A stretch of DNA of 64,000 bases. It comes from Priestia megaterium. GTDB taxonomy: Bacteria > Bacillota > Bacilli > Bacillales > Bacillaceae_H. The notes beneath the pieces are model-generated. The model was not told the origin of the DNA. It worked only from the letters and a program-made list of their open reading frames with translations, and searched no databases. Below, piece by piece: positions 1 through 8,860 of this stretch. Numbering within the stretch: position 1 is the stretch's first letter; every line of letters starts with the position of its first letter. The position numbers were made by a program, and so were the translations under genes. The DNA lies in NCBI RefSeq assembly GCF_023824195.1, contig NZ_CP085442.1:1712001-1776000 (forward strand), given 5' to 3'.

Positions 1-504
1 CAAAACTTCCATCAAATCACGAACAGCCCACTTTGTTGCACCATAAACTGCTCCGCCTGGATAAGCTTTAAGACCTGCTACTGATGAAGTAGTAATAATA
101 TGTCCAGATTTTTGCGATGTAAATGTTGGTAACACTGCTGCAATACCATTCAATACACCTTTAATATTAACGTCGACCATACTGTTCCATTCATCCGTTT
201 TTAATTCTGAAAGTGGTGAATTAGGCATTAATCCAGCATTCAAGAAGATTACATCGACACCACCGAAAGTGTCTTTAGCTAGTTGAACAAGATGCTTGCT
301 ATCCTCTGGATCAACAACATCTGTGACGCGATACGCAACTTGACCGCCATTCGATTTGATTTCTTCAGCTAATGTTACTAAACGCTCTTCACGTCTCGCA
401 CCAAGTACAACTTTTGCACCTTTCTCAGCTAACAGCTTAGCTGTAGCTTCACCAATACCTGAACTTGCGCCTGTAATTACAACTACTTTGTTTTCAATTG
501 TCAT
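1..504 (-). CDS. Short-chain dehydrogenase/reductase, C-terminus cut by window edge
   Basis: NAD(P)-dependent oxidoreductase of the classical SDR family. The visible 168 codons start at ATG 504 behind an AAAGGAT ribosome site and run off the left edge. The Rossmann motif TGASSGIG lies at about residues 11-18, followed by an NAG motif (LNAGLMP), the catalytic serine region TTSSVAGL and the YGATK motif (Tyr-x-x-x-Lys). The substrate cannot be told from sequence. It lies 67 bp downstream of the alpha/beta hydrolase gene on the same strand, so the two probably form one operon, divergent from the TetR gene at 2045. Family assignment is secure; the missing C-terminus holds the substrate loop. Confidence 0.9.
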   Translation of the reverse strand, partial: MTIENKVVVITGASSGIGEATAKLLAEKGAKVVLGARREERLVTLAEEIKSNGGQVAYRVTDVVDPEDSKHLVQLAKDTFGGVDVIFLNAGLMPNSPLSELKTDEWNSMVDVNIKGVLNGIAAVLPTFTSQKSGHIITTSSVAGLKAYPGGAVYGATKWAVRDLMEVL

Positions 505-571
505 TTCGTTTTTTCATCCTTTCAAACATTATTAATGTCGTTTTAGTAAATCTTCCTCTTTGAAGTAACCA

Positions 572-1525
572 CTACTTCAAATTCTCGGTAAAGAATGTCT
601 CCAGCTTATCGAATGGAATAAGGTTCGTTTTATCGTATAAGTCAACGTGTCCTGCATTTGGAACAACGTATAGTTCTTTAGGTTCTGCTGCCATTTCATA
701 CGCATCTTCACTAAAATAACGTGAGTGAGCCTGCTCTCCTATAATGAATAAAATCGGTCTTGGCGAAATCGATTTAATATACGTCATAAGAGGGAAGTTC
801 ATAAATGACATGCTGCTTGTCATAGTAAATTGCGTAATTGAATTTGGATGATATCCGCGAGGTGTAGAATAAAAATCACCAAACTCACGACCGATAGGAT
901 CTGTATTGTCGTCAAATCCAATTGGTGCTCCTCTTGGGGTCAGCACTGGTTGGCCGCCTTCAAACTCCGCATAACGTTGTTCAGCAATTGCATCAAGCAT
1001 CTCGTTACGCTCTTTTTCAGTTAATGTATCGTTGAAACCTTGAGATTGCGCACGAGAGATATCGTACATGCTAACCGTAGCTACAGCCTTGATTCGTCTG
1101 TCAACCTGCGCTGCACTAATTGCAAAACCGCCGCTTCCACACATACCGATAGCACCAATTTGATTTCTATCTACGAATGGACGTGTACCTACATAATCAA
1201 CAGCTGCACTAAAATCTTCTACGAACAACTCCGGTGAAGAAAGGTGTCTAGGCTCTCCGCCACTATATCCGTTATACGATGGATCAAATGTTAGAGCGAC
1301 AAATCCACGCTCTGCCATGTTTTGAGCATAAATACCAGCACCTTGTTCTTTAACGCCACCATAAGGCGAACCGATAATAACGGCTGCATGCTTTTTTGAA
1401 TCATCAAAGTCTTTTGGTAAGTAAAGATCTGCTGCAATGTTAATTCCAAATCTGTTCGTGTATGAAACAGACTTTCTGATTACATTCTCGCTTAGTTCAA
1501 AAATATAGTTCCCTGTCGATGCCAT
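572..1525 (-). CDS. Alpha/beta hydrolase (dienelactone-hydrolase/YcjY-like)
   Basis: Cytosolic alpha/beta-hydrolase of 317 residues with no signal peptide. The nucleophile elbow reads GMCGSGG around residue 127, placing Cys129 where GxSxG hydrolases have serine. This resembles dienelactone-hydrolase and YcjY-like proteins. His293 in NAGHVDLYD is the likely catalytic histidine, and an oxyanion-type GSPYGG lies near residue 52. The start is ATG 1525 behind AAGGAAGAGGG. It probably shares a transcript with the SDR downstream and faces a TetR gene whose product is the obvious candidate repressor. The substrate is unknown; detoxification of a reactive ester or carbonyl is only a guess from the SDR/TetR context. 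Confidence 0.88.
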   Translation of the reverse strand: MASTGNYIFELSENVIRKSVSYTNRFGINIAADLYLPKDFDDSKKHAAVIIGSPYGGVKEQGAGIYAQNMAERGFVALTFDPSYNGYSGGEPRHLSSPELFVEDFSAAVDYVGTRPFVDRNQIGAIGMCGSGGFAISAAQVDRRIKAVATVSMYDISRAQSQGFNDTLTEKERNEMLDAIAEQRYAEFEGGQPVLTPRGAPIGFDDNTDPIGREFGDFYSTPRGYHPNSITQFTMTSSMSFMNFPLMTYIKSISPRPILFIIGEQAHSRYFSEDAYEMAAEPKELYVVPNAGHVDLYDKTNLIPFDKLETFFTENLK

Positions 1526-1641
1526 AGTTTACAACCCTCTTCCTTTATTTTTTTGTTTCATCTAGAATGAACACCTTTGTTCATACCATCTGTCTATGAG
1601 ATTGTTTATTCAGCTACTATCATATTTATCTATACGGGTTA

Positions 1642-1664
1642 TGGTATATAATTTGTGTATACCA
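1642..1664. promoter_or_regulatory. Candidate TetR operator
   Basis: An inverted repeat TGGTATA-N9-TATACCA sits about 120 bp upstream of the hydrolase start, in the 519-bp gap between the hydrolase operon and the divergent TetR gene. Its size and position suit a TetR-family dimer. Assignment to the regulator at 2045 is inference. I see no gene in the rest of the gap. Confidence 0.4.
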
Positions 1665-2044
1665 GGTCTACAATCTGCTTGGAGCTTAGAGCTTAGAAAG
1701 TACGAATAAAGGGTCTCATCCCAAAATAAGTAGTATATTCAGTTGATAAAAGGTGACTAGTAGTGCTCTTTCAGCTGTAGCCCCATATGCGTACTAATGA
1801 ATCCAAAAACCCTTTAAAATAATTTGCTGGTTGAGCCGAAGAAAACATTTTTCGTCTTTTATGCAACTTTTCTAGTCACTAAACAAAAAATACAATTGAT
1901 GCTTTAACAACATCTGTCTATAATTTATAATACAAATATACGCAAAACAAGGGATGAAAATCGTTGATTTCATTGGATTTGTTGCTTAGACAACAAATGA
2001 ATAAAAATTGTCGACTATCTTGAGAAAGAAAGGGGATTCACAAT

Positions 2045-2590
2045 ATGGTGAAAGTAGATAGAAGAATAGCTAGAACCCAAGAAGCGATTAAAAAAGCGTT
2101 CCTTGAGTTAATGTCAGAAAAAAATTTCGATAGTATTACAATTCAAGACATTGCTGATCGAGCAAATATCAATCGGGCAACTGTTTATCTTCATTATTTA
2201 GATAAATTTGATCTGTTAGATAAGGTTATGGAAGAGCATATTACAAACATGAGTGATTTTTGTGAATCAGAAGCTGAAATGGATTGGATTGAATCAACTG
2301 TACACTGCATGGAATATCTTGAAAGCAACTATTTGTTTTTTTCAACGATGTTAGCAAGTGAAGGCGCTCGGTATTTCCGCAGTCGGTTTGTTCAACATAA
2401 TATCGAAGAGTTTAAAAAAGATGTTGATATAACAAAAGGAAAAAACTTAGGTCAAAATGAAGAGATAGTGGTTGAATTTGTTGCTAATGCGTACGTCGGC
2501 GTAGTGGAGTGGTGGCTCAAAAATGAGATGCCATATTCACCAAGAGAAATGGCAGAAAAAGTAGGGGAGCTTTTAGAAAGAAACTTATAA
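2045..2590 (+). CDS. TetR/AcrR family transcriptional regulator
   Basis: Transcription factor of 181 residues. The N-terminal helix-turn-helix is clear: RTQEAIKKAFLELMSEKNF, then ITIQDIADRANINRATVYLHY at about residues 33-53, then FDLLD. The C-terminal ligand domain is the short type found in DhaS-like TetR proteins. The start is ATG 2045 behind AAAGGGG. It is transcribed away from the hydrolase/SDR operon, the usual arrangement for a TetR repressor of a neighbouring detoxification operon; the inverted repeat at 1642-1664 may be its operator. The inducer is unknown. Confidence 0.93.
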   Translation: MVKVDRRIARTQEAIKKAFLELMSEKNFDSITIQDIADRANINRATVYLHYLDKFDLLDKVMEEHITNMSDFCESEAEMDWIESTVHCMEYLESNYLFFSTMLASEGARYFRSRFVQHNIEEFKKDVDITKGKNLGQNEEIVVEFVANAYVGVVEWWLKNEMPYSPREMAEKVGELLERNL

Positions 2591-2728
2591 GCTTAGGTTT
2601 AGTTGAACAAAAGCTTTAAAAGAATAAAATTATCCATCTCCTATTCTTAATTATAGTATCTTTTTTGTTTTAATTTGGTAATAAAGGGTAAATGTTCTAA
2701 GAATCACCTAAAAATAGGAGGAGATCAA

Positions 2729-3202
2729 ATGAGAAAAGCGAAACAAGCTGTTGTAGCTTCTGCTGTAGGTTTAGCTGTGTTAGCGACGCCATTAGCTCTA
2801 CCGAATTTAGGAGGTTCTGCAGGCTCCGCAGAAGCTGCAGAAGTTGGAGGAGACGTAACAGTTGATCCCGTAGCCATAGGACAAGCGATTGCAGATGCGG
2901 CTAAAACAGCCGACAATCGAAGTGGGTTCGTTAAGGGAGCAATGGAAAAAGCATTCTTTGAATCAGGTCAACAATATAATGTAATGGTTATGAATTTGAG
3001 CCAAGGGTATAATTCAGATCAATTACAAGGTGTTCAATATTTTGATACCGTAGATTATGATGGTATTACGTATGGTGTCTGGGTATTTGAAGAAGGAACA
3101 TTTATTAATGAAGGCGATGGAGGTTATGATAACTGGGCTTTCAGAGGATGGTTTGAACGAACAGGAGATGACGAAAAAACAGTCGATTTTCATAGACCTT
3201 AA
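2729..3202 (+). CDS. Secreted protein of unknown function
   Basis: A 157-residue exported protein. I chose ATG 2729 rather than the longer in-frame start because it follows AGGAGGAG at the right spacing and begins directly with a signal peptide (basic MRKAKQ, then an alanine/leucine-rich core and SAEAAE cleavage region near residue 37). The mature part is small and acidic, rich in tyrosine and glycine (YNSDQLQGVQYF, GGYDNWAFRGWF). It resembles small secreted 'stress' proteins of Bacillus, but I do not recognise a named family. It stands alone, closed by the hairpin at 3254-3286. Confidence 0.8.
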   Translation: MRKAKQAVVASAVGLAVLATPLALPNLGGSAGSAEAAEVGGDVTVDPVAIGQAIADAAKTADNRSGFVKGAMEKAFFESGQQYNVMVMNLSQGYNSDQLQGVQYFDTVDYDGITYGVWVFEEGTFINEGDGGYDNWAFRGWFERTGDDEKTVDFHRP

Positions 3203-3253
3203 TTAAAAATAGAGATAAAGATAACAAGAGATTCCCATTAGGGAAGAGCGTAT

Positions 3254-3286
3254 GAAGAGCCTTTACCGTCATGGTAAAGGCTCTTC
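3254..3286 (+). terminator. Hairpin terminator after secreted-protein gene
   Basis: Perfect 14-bp stem GAAGAGCCTTTACC / GGTAAAGGCTCTTC with a 5-nt loop, followed by a weak T-rich stretch. Confidence 0.7.
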
Positions 3287-3430
3287 TCATTTAATAAGTT
3301 TTCGTTTTAATTAAAGAAGAGGTGGAGTTAGTATAGTTTCATGGACACCACTTAATTAAGTCCTTACATTATAAAAAACAAGGCATCATTAAAAAGAAGT
3401 AAAATATAGTTAAGGAGTTTATTTAAAGCG

Positions 3431-3805
3431 TTAAGATTTTTTTAATTCTTCTTCCTGCTGACTTATATAAGCATTGCCCCACTTCTCTAAAGATTTTAGT
3501 ATTGGAATAAAACTTTCTCCAAGATCTGTTAAATAATATAAAACCCTTTTAGGGTTATCGTTTGTTTCTTCCCTTTCAATCAATCCGTTTTTTTCCATAT
3601 CCCTAAGCTGCAGTGTAAGGATGCGCTGGGTAATACCCGGTATTTCACGGCGCATTGCATTATAATACATGGGTGATTTTGATAACAAAGATAAAATAAT
3701 ACCTTTCCATTTACCACCCATAATATGCATCGTTAACTCAATTGGACAAGCATGTTTTACAGTTAACGTACAAGGACCGTATTGATCACTTTTAAAGTCT
3801 GACAT
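3431..3805 (-). CDS. HxlR family transcriptional regulator
   Basis: Winged-helix MarR/HxlR-type regulator of 124 residues. The family pattern is present: CPIELTMHIMGGKWKGIIL near residues 20-38, MYYNAMRREIPGITQRILTLQL as the recognition region, and a wing with NDNPKRVLYYLT. Cys12 and Cys20 lie before the HTH, and many HxlR proteins (YodB, HypR type) sense thiol-reactive or redox compounds through such an N-terminal cysteine. The start is ATG 3805 behind GAGGTGAG. It is divergent from the MBL-fold gene, with an inverted repeat in the shared gap. Confidence 0.93.
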   Translation of the reverse strand: MSDFKSDQYGPCTLTVKHACPIELTMHIMGGKWKGIILSLLSKSPMYYNAMRREIPGITQRILTLQLRDMEKNGLIEREETNDNPKRVLYYLTDLGESFIPILKSLEKWGNAYISQQEEELKKS

Positions 3806-3824
3806 TTTCTCACCTCAATGGCTA

Positions 3825-3850
3825 GTAACAAAATTGTGCCTTCTTGTTAC
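3825..3850. promoter_or_regulatory. Inverted repeat, candidate HxlR operator
   Basis: GTAACAA-N12-TTGTTAC lies between the start of the HxlR gene (3805, minus) and the MBL-fold start (3908, plus). The perfect 7-bp arms 19 bp apart fit a dimeric winged-helix regulator controlling both genes. Confidence 0.5.
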
Positions 3851-3907
3851 GTTTATTTTTTCTTACTAAACTTATATTGTCAAATAAAACAAAAGAAGGT
3901 GCATCAA

Positions 3908-4567
3908 TTGGAATTTGTCCAAATCTCTAGACATATTTACAAACTTACTTACAAAACCATTGTGGGAATTCCAGTCAAAATCAATACATGGTACGTGCTA
4001 GATGGTGAGAATGTTTATATCATTGATACTGGGATGGAAGACTATGCACATATTCAGTTAAGCATAGCAAAATCTTTAGGTATCCCCAAACGTATCTTAC
4101 TGACACATGGCCATTTGGATCACATTAATGGTGCCAAGTATTTAAAAGATAATTTAAATGTTCCTATTTATGCGCACGAAATTGAAACGCCGTTTATCAA
4201 TGGTGAAAAGCCATATCCAAACAAGGCAGAAAAGGAAACAACAGGCGTGGAACATCAAGTTGAAAGTTTAAGTGATAACATCATTAAAACTTTACCTTTA
4301 GATGTATATTTAACACCCGGTCATACACCAGGGCATGTGATATACCACCATAAAGATGACAATGTGCTGCTAACGGGAGACTTATTCTTTTCTAATGCTG
4401 AATCCTTACATCCACCGATTCGAAAATTCACAGTTGATATGGGCGAAAATGTTAATAGTGGGCGAATTATAGATGAAATTAAACCGTCTATTATTTCTTC
4501 ATCACATGGCGAAGATGTCAAATACAACTGTGATTTATATCCTATTTATAAATTTATATATGAATAA
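3908..4567 (+). CDS. Metallo-beta-lactamase fold hydrolase
   Basis: MBL-fold metal-dependent hydrolase, 219 residues if started at TTG 3908, which follows AGAAGGTG at ideal spacing. A longer ATG at 3818 would add about 30 hydrophobic, family-unlike residues and would overlap the operator. Metal ligands are visible: THGHLDH (66-72), PGHTPGH, TGDLFFS and a terminal SSHGED. It belongs to the glyoxalase-II/lactonase-like branch. It is followed after 11 bp by the nitrilase-family gene in an apparent HxlR-controlled operon. The substrate is unknown. Confidence 0.88.
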   Translation: MEFVQISRHIYKLTYKTIVGIPVKINTWYVLDGENVYIIDTGMEDYAHIQLSIAKSLGIPKRILLTHGHLDHINGAKYLKDNLNVPIYAHEIETPFINGEKPYPNKAEKETTGVEHQVESLSDNIIKTLPLDVYLTPGHTPGHVIYHHKDDNVLLTGDLFFSNAESLHPPIRKFTVDMGENVNSGRIIDEIKPSIISSSHGEDVKYNCDLYPIYKFIYE

Positions 4568-4578
4568 GAGGGAGAAAA

Positions 4579-5385
4579 ATGAAAATACAATTATTTCAAA
4601 TGGAGATTATAGAAGGAGAAGTTAAGCAAAACGAAAACCGCATTGAGTCCTTATTTGAAGAAAAGCTGGATATAGATACTGAGATTGTAGTGATACCTGA
4701 AATGTGGAATACAGGTTATGATTTAAAAAATGTAGCAGAAAAAGCAGATATTGATTTAAAGAGAGCTTTTCCTTTTATTCAACGTTTAGCAATCAAACAT
4801 CAAGTGAATATCATTGCAGGTTCAGTTTCAAATAAAAAAAATGAAAATATTTATAATACAGCCTTTGCTGTATCAAAAACGGGTAAGCTGCTCTATCAAA
4901 AAGATAAGATACATCTCGTGCCGATGTTGGATGAACATCATTATTTAACAGGTGGAGATGAAGTCCCAGATGTCTTTGAGCTTAACGATATCAAAGCCAG
5001 TCAAATTATATGCTACGATTTACGTTTTCCAGAAATCACACGCTACCCAACGTCTCAAGGTGCAAAAGTCATATTCTACGTTGCACAATGGACTGCCAAA
5101 AATATAAACCATTGGAGAACACTACTAAGGGCAAGAGCTATAGAAAATTGTGTCTATGTCATTGCATGTAACAGTGTAGGAAATGTAAATAATAAAAATC
5201 ATGTCGGCAACACATACGCGGGGCATTCAATGGTCATTGATCCAAATGGAAACATTGTAGAAGAGGGGGCAGATCAAGAAGAGATTATAACATCTGAAAT
5301 CCATATACAAAAAGTTACAGAACAACAAAAATACATTCCAATATTTGAAAGCCTGAGACCGGATGTTTATAAGTATGCGGAATAG
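4579..5385 (+). CDS. Carbon-nitrogen hydrolase (nitrilase superfamily, MtnU-like)
   Basis: Amidase of the nitrilase superfamily, 268 residues. The Glu-Lys-Cys triad is readable: Glu41 in IPEMWNTGY, Lys110 in DKIHLVP and Cys145 in IICYDLRFPE. The EMWNTGYDL segment is typical of the omega-amidase/MtnU-YkrU branch, which deamidates alpha-keto acid amides such as 2-oxoglutaramate. The methionine-salvage genes that normally accompany mtnU are absent, so the physiological substrate is open. The start is ATG 4579 behind GGGAGA, 11 bp after the MBL-fold gene, so co-transcription is likely. Confidence 0.88.
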   Translation: MKIQLFQMEIIEGEVKQNENRIESLFEEKLDIDTEIVVIPEMWNTGYDLKNVAEKADIDLKRAFPFIQRLAIKHQVNIIAGSVSNKKNENIYNTAFAVSKTGKLLYQKDKIHLVPMLDEHHYLTGGDEVPDVFELNDIKASQIICYDLRFPEITRYPTSQGAKVIFYVAQWTAKNINHWRTLLRARAIENCVYVIACNSVGNVNNKNHVGNTYAGHSMVIDPNGNIVEEGADQEEIITSEIHIQKVTEQQKYIPIFESLRPDVYKYAE

Positions 5386-5558
5386 AAATTTGTATATCAT
5401 ATCCAGCCTAAAAACAGAAAAAATGGGTTGCAAATGCCCAAGGTCGGAAGGCATTCTAATTGTATTTTGTTCCAAAATGTACTAACAGCAAATAAAAAGT
5501 AAATCCATGAAAAAAGAAAGCAATCTCATTCACAGGTATTGAAGTAAGGTTGCTTTCT

Positions 5559-5590
5559 GATCTATTAACGGATTAATCCGTTAATAGATC
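5559..5590. repeat. Perfect 32-bp palindrome
   Basis: GATCTATTAACGGATT is followed immediately by its exact reverse complement with no spacer. A loop-less palindrome this long is more typical of a protein-binding or recombination site, or a cruciform, than of a simple terminator. Confidence 0.7.
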
Positions 5591-5799
5591 ATCATCTCAA
5601 TTTTGAGTGTTATCAGAATATCTTATGAAAGTTTACTAAAAAAGAGGCAATTTCATCTGGAAATACTATATTTTTTAAAATTAACATATGTATAAAAGGT
5701 GCACTTCTTATACATTAGTTTCTCATCCACCTACTGAGAAAACGTTGATCAGTCAACAATGTATAAAAAGCTGCATACTCCGGAAAAAGGGCCCTTGGC

Positions 5800-5824
5800 A
5801 GAACCGTCCTTCATCAAGGGTTCT
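5800..5824 (+). terminator. Hairpin followed by T-run, possible leader/terminator
   Basis: AGAACC-N13-GGTTCT followed by TTTTTTA. An overlapping alternative stem (CCCTTG 5793-5798 with CAAGGG 5815-5820) could compete with it, so an attenuator upstream of the membrane protein gene at 5952 is possible but unproven. Confidence 0.4.
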
Positions 5825-5951
5825 TTTTTATGATATTTTCTGGAAGAGTGATTATATTAACAAATTATGTATGAATTATACATACGTTTTTACAAGGATT
5901 TTAATATATAATTATGGTTAAAAAAGAATTATTTTAGGAAGAGGAAAATGT

Positions 5952-6503
5952 GTGAAACATAGTCGATTGTTGCTTTTATCGTTAGTTAGTAGTTTGTTAG
6001 TTATTGTAGTGTCATTGTTCCAGTGGGATCTGGTTGATATTATAACAGAATTTTTAATGTTACCTATTTGGTTATTTGTATATGCTTTTTTTATCATAAT
6101 GACTATATGGACATTGATTCATCTTTTTAAAAATAGAAAGTGGCAGCCGTTTGTTATTCAGCTCATTACTATCTCATTATGGTTTTTCTTTCCATTCAAT
6201 CAAGTCAACTTAGATCTCAACTTTAAAATCCATCAAGATAAGAGAGAAGAGGTTGCAACTAAAATAGAAAATGGTGTTATTAAACCTAATGTACCTGATA
6301 GTCCATCACTTATTCAATTGCCTGAAGAGTATACTCAATTGTCTAAAGGTGGCGGCGACATCGTAGTAGAAACAAAAGGAAAGGCTAAATCAATTCTTTT
6401 CTTTACATACCGTGGGATGCTAGACAATTATTCGGGATTTGTATATAACCCAAACATAATAAACCTTCAAAAAGCGATTTTAACGGAGATTTTAAACAAA
6501 TAA
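5952..6503 (+). CDS. Small membrane protein, unknown function
   Basis: A 183-residue protein with three predicted membrane segments in its first half (about residues 5-23, 30-58 and 65-85), then a soluble domain of about 95 residues (EEYTQLSKGGGDIVVETKGKA region). The start is GTG 5952, seven bases after GGAAGAGGA. No family is recognised. The gene stands alone and is closed by the hairpin at 6550-6571. Confidence 0.65.
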   Translation: MKHSRLLLLSLVSSLLVIVVSLFQWDLVDIITEFLMLPIWLFVYAFFIIMTIWTLIHLFKNRKWQPFVIQLITISLWFFFPFNQVNLDLNFKIHQDKREEVATKIENGVIKPNVPDSPSLIQLPEEYTQLSKGGGDIVVETKGKAKSILFFTYRGMLDNYSGFVYNPNIINLQKAILTEILNK

Positions 6504-6549
6504 AAAAAGTACATAAAAACTGGTATTATGTATCTTCTTATTAAAAAGA

Positions 6550-6571
6550 ACCTGCTGTTTTGATAGCAGGT
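6550..6571. terminator. Terminator after membrane protein gene
   Basis: ACCTGCT / AGCAGGT stem with 8-nt loop followed by CCTTCTT. It lies between converging genes and may serve both. Confidence 0.6.
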
Positions 6572-6583
6572 CCTTCTTGTTAC

Positions 6584-6685
6584 TTATTTCTTTTTTAACC
6601 TTTTAACAACTTTAAAAGCTAGGAATCCTATTAAACCAATAATTATTAAGAATAATAGCAATCCTGTTGGACTAAATGTACTCAT
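6584..6685 (-). CDS. 33-residue single-pass membrane protein
   Basis: Small ORF started at ATG 6685 behind AAGGATGG at good spacing. It encodes a short polar N-terminus (MSTFSPTG), one hydrophobic helix (LLLFLIIIGLIGFLAF) and a basic tail ending VKRLKKK. The layout is that of many Bacillus micropeptides of the membrane. A longer in-frame start exists at 6766 but has a poorer context. Function unknown. Confidence 0.55.
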   Translation of the reverse strand: MSTFSPTGLLLFLIIIGLIGFLAFKVVKRLKKK

Positions 6686-6837
6686 AATACCATCCTTATG
6701 ATTTCTATAATTTACAATGTTATCATATTTAAATGGTTTGCACATTTCTCCTCCAGGATTTTTCACCCCTATAGCAGAAGCCCAATTTCATTCTTTCTTC
6801 TTTTTTTAGTGACCAGGACTCTTATACTAGTTCAACC

Positions 6838-7362
6838 TTAGTTTTTATTTTTGGTTTGTAAATATTCTTTTTGAAACATACACATTCTTATAGCGTTATG
6901 ATAGCTTCCATCAACAAAAAATTCATCTTTTAACTCGCCTTCAATAGAAAAACCAACCTTCTTATAGATATGAATTGCTTTTTCATTTTCCTTGTCTACA
7001 ATTAAGTAAAGTTTATGCATATTCAATACCGAAAAGGCATAATTCATTGCTAGGTTTGTGGCAACCATGGCGTAACCATGACCTTGATACGTAGGGTCAA
7101 TGATAATTTGAAACTCTGCTCTACGATGAATATAATCAATTTCGACTAATTCCACTAATCCAAGCATATCCCCGTCCTTTTCAAGTATGAAACGACGCTC
7201 ACCTTGATCGTGAATATGTTTATCATATAAGTCCTGTAGCTCTACAAAAGCTTCATAAGGCTCTTCAAACCAATAAGACATAATGTTTGCATCATTATTG
7301 AGTTCATGGACAAATTTTAAATCTTCTCTTTCCAAAGGACGTAACTTAAGTTCCTTATTCAT
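6838..7362 (-). CDS. speG: Spermidine N1-acetyltransferase
   Basis: GNAT-family enzyme that transfers acetyl from acetyl-CoA to spermidine or spermine, lowering polyamine toxicity in the cytosol. The 174-residue sequence follows E. coli SpeG almost residue by residue: [18 protein letters not shown] (30-39), the DLYDKHIHD polyamine-site segment, [10 protein letters not shown], the acetyl-CoA loop QGHGYA (93-98) and [17 protein letters not shown]. The start is ATG 7362 behind GGAGG. SpeG of this type is an allosteric dodecamer; the allosteric-site segments are conserved. Monocistronic. Confidence 0.95.
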   Translation of the reverse strand: MNKELKLRPLEREDLKFVHELNNDANIMSYWFEEPYEAFVELQDLYDKHIHDQGERRFILEKDGDMLGLVELVEIDYIHRRAEFQIIIDPTYQGHGYAMVATNLAMNYAFSVLNMHKLYLIVDKENEKAIHIYKKVGFSIEGELKDEFFVDGSYHNAIRMCMFQKEYLQTKNKN

Positions 7363-7537
7363 TTCTCAAACCTCCACATTCTAGCATTACTTTAGCACTT
7401 TCCGTTTTAAATGTAAAAATTGCTGTAGTATTAAAAAATAATAAGACATAGTGCGATTATTTACATCCTTATTAAAAGAACTATAGTACAATTTAAAAAT
7501 CTTGCAAGTGAAATTCATTAACTTTAAGGAGTATCTT

Positions 7538-8860
7538 ATGAAAAAAGCAGTTGGTATTCTTCTTATTTTACTGTGTTGTATAAACCAAAGGGTTGAGGCA
7601 GCTAATCAACCTTCAGCAGCTCCTATAATACATCATGAAATTTATGTTTCTCCTACAGGGGATGACAAAAACCTAGGTACTAAAAGCAAACCTTTTAGAA
7701 CATTAAGAAAAGCAAGTGAAATAGCTCAGCCCGGAACTACCGTTTACATCAGAGGCGGTATCTATTATGAACAATTAATTATTAGCCGTTCAGGTACTAA
7801 ACAAGAGCCTATTATCTTCAGGAACTATAAAAGTGAAAAGCCCCTTATTAGTGGAGAAAAAATAAAAAGCCGTTCTACAGATGGAGGGCTAGTTAGCATA
7901 AAAAATAAGAGCTACATAACAATTCAAGGTTTGAATATAGGTCATTTTTCTACTTCTAAGAAACAAAATACACCATGTGGTATTTTAGTAGAGGGAAGTG
8001 GAAAGAACCTTCGAATTATTAATAATCATATTTTCGATATTAAGACTGCACATAAAAATGGAAACGCTCATGGAATAGCCTTTTATGGATCCAAAGCGCC
8101 GCGTTCATTACAAAACATTGAAATATCGCGAAACCTACTTGAAAACCTGACCTTAGGTTTTAGTGAAGCGCTGACTCTAAATGGGAATGTTAAAGATTTT
8201 ATGGTCAATGCCAATACAATTCGAAACGTTGATAATATTGGGATTGACGTAATTGGCTTTGAAAAAGTAGCTCCTATTGAGAAATATGACCAAGCCCGTG
8301 AAGGACTTATTAGTGAAAACCATATTTACAACGTCAGCAGTTATTCAAACCCTGCTTACAAACATGAATACTCCGCTGGCGGAATCTACGTAGACGGAGG
8401 AAAAGATGTTATTATCGAGCATAACGTTTCAAGTCATAACGATATAGGAATAGAAATTGCAAGTGAACACTATGGTAAACAAACTAGCAATGTTCAAGTT
8501 ATACGGAATATGATTTATAAGAATCGGTTTACAGGAATTTCAATTGGAGGCTATGATAAAAAACGTGGAGGAACGATAAATACTCTTATTGAACATAATA
8601 TTTTATATGGAAATGATACGATGAACATGGATGGTGGTCAATTACTGATGCAATATCATGCAAATCATAACACTATCAACAATAATGTTATGGTTTCAGT
8701 AAAATCTAATTTGCTTCTGGCCAATCTTCATTACTCAAATAAATATAATCAACTTAATCATAATGTGTATCTAAATAAAAGTAGAGATACAGCAAATCGA
8801 TGGATATGGAAGGGGCAAGAAATAGAAAGTCCTACTATCCTATCCCCTAGGCTTTTTTAA
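7538..8860 (+). CDS. Secreted right-handed beta-helix (pectate-lyase-like) protein
   Basis: Exported parallel beta-helix protein of 440 residues, started at ATG 7538 behind AAGGAG. It has a signal peptide (MKKAVGILLILL core, cleavage near VEA-AN). Next comes the characteristic DUF1565/pectate-lyase-superfamily entry IYVSPTGDDKNLGTKSKPF, then TLRKASEIAQPGTTVYIRGG, then repeated coils (NNHIFDI, SRNLLENL, EHNVSSHNDIGIEI). Such proteins bind or cleave polysaccharides, but no catalytic set can be named from sequence. Monocistronic; no carbohydrate operon adjoins it. Confidence 0.83.
   Translation: MKKAVGILLILLCCINQRVEAANQPSAAPIIHHEIYVSPTGDDKNLGTKSKPFRTLRKASEIAQPGTTVYIRGGIYYEQLIISRSGTKQEPIIFRNYKSEKPLISGEKIKSRSTDGGLVSIKNKSYITIQGLNIGHFSTSKKQNTPCGILVEGSGKNLRIINNHIFDIKTAHKNGNAHGIAFYGSKAPRSLQNIEISRNLLENLTLGFSEALTLNGNVKDFMVNANTIRNVDNIGIDVIGFEKVAPIEKYDQAREGLISENHIYNVSSYSNPAYKHEYSAGGIYVDGGKDVIIEHNVSSHNDIGIEIASEHYGKQTSNVQVIRNMIYKNRFTGISIGGYDKKRGGTINTLIEHNILYGNDTMNMDGGQLLMQYHANHNTINNNVMVSVKSNLLLANLHYSNKYNQLNHNVYLNKSRDTANRWIWKGQEIESPTILSPRLF

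Larger units (their letters stand above)
5386..5951. other. 566-bp gap with hairpins, no convincing gene
   Basis: Contains an imperfect hairpin GAAAGCAA / TTGCTTTC (5516-5557) that may end the nitrilase transcript, the long palindrome at 5559-5590 and a terminator-like hairpin at 5800-5824. A 77-codon ORF at 5688-5921 spans that hairpin and shows no protein character, so I do not call it. Confidence 0.5.

Noticed and set aside
5761..5830. T-box or known riboswitch before the membrane protein gene
   Set aside because: Competing stems exist, but I find no T-box sequence, specifier loop or other known riboswitch core.
5688..5921. 77-codon plus-strand ORF
   Set aside because: No ribosome site, odd composition, and it runs through a terminator-like hairpin; no protein family character.
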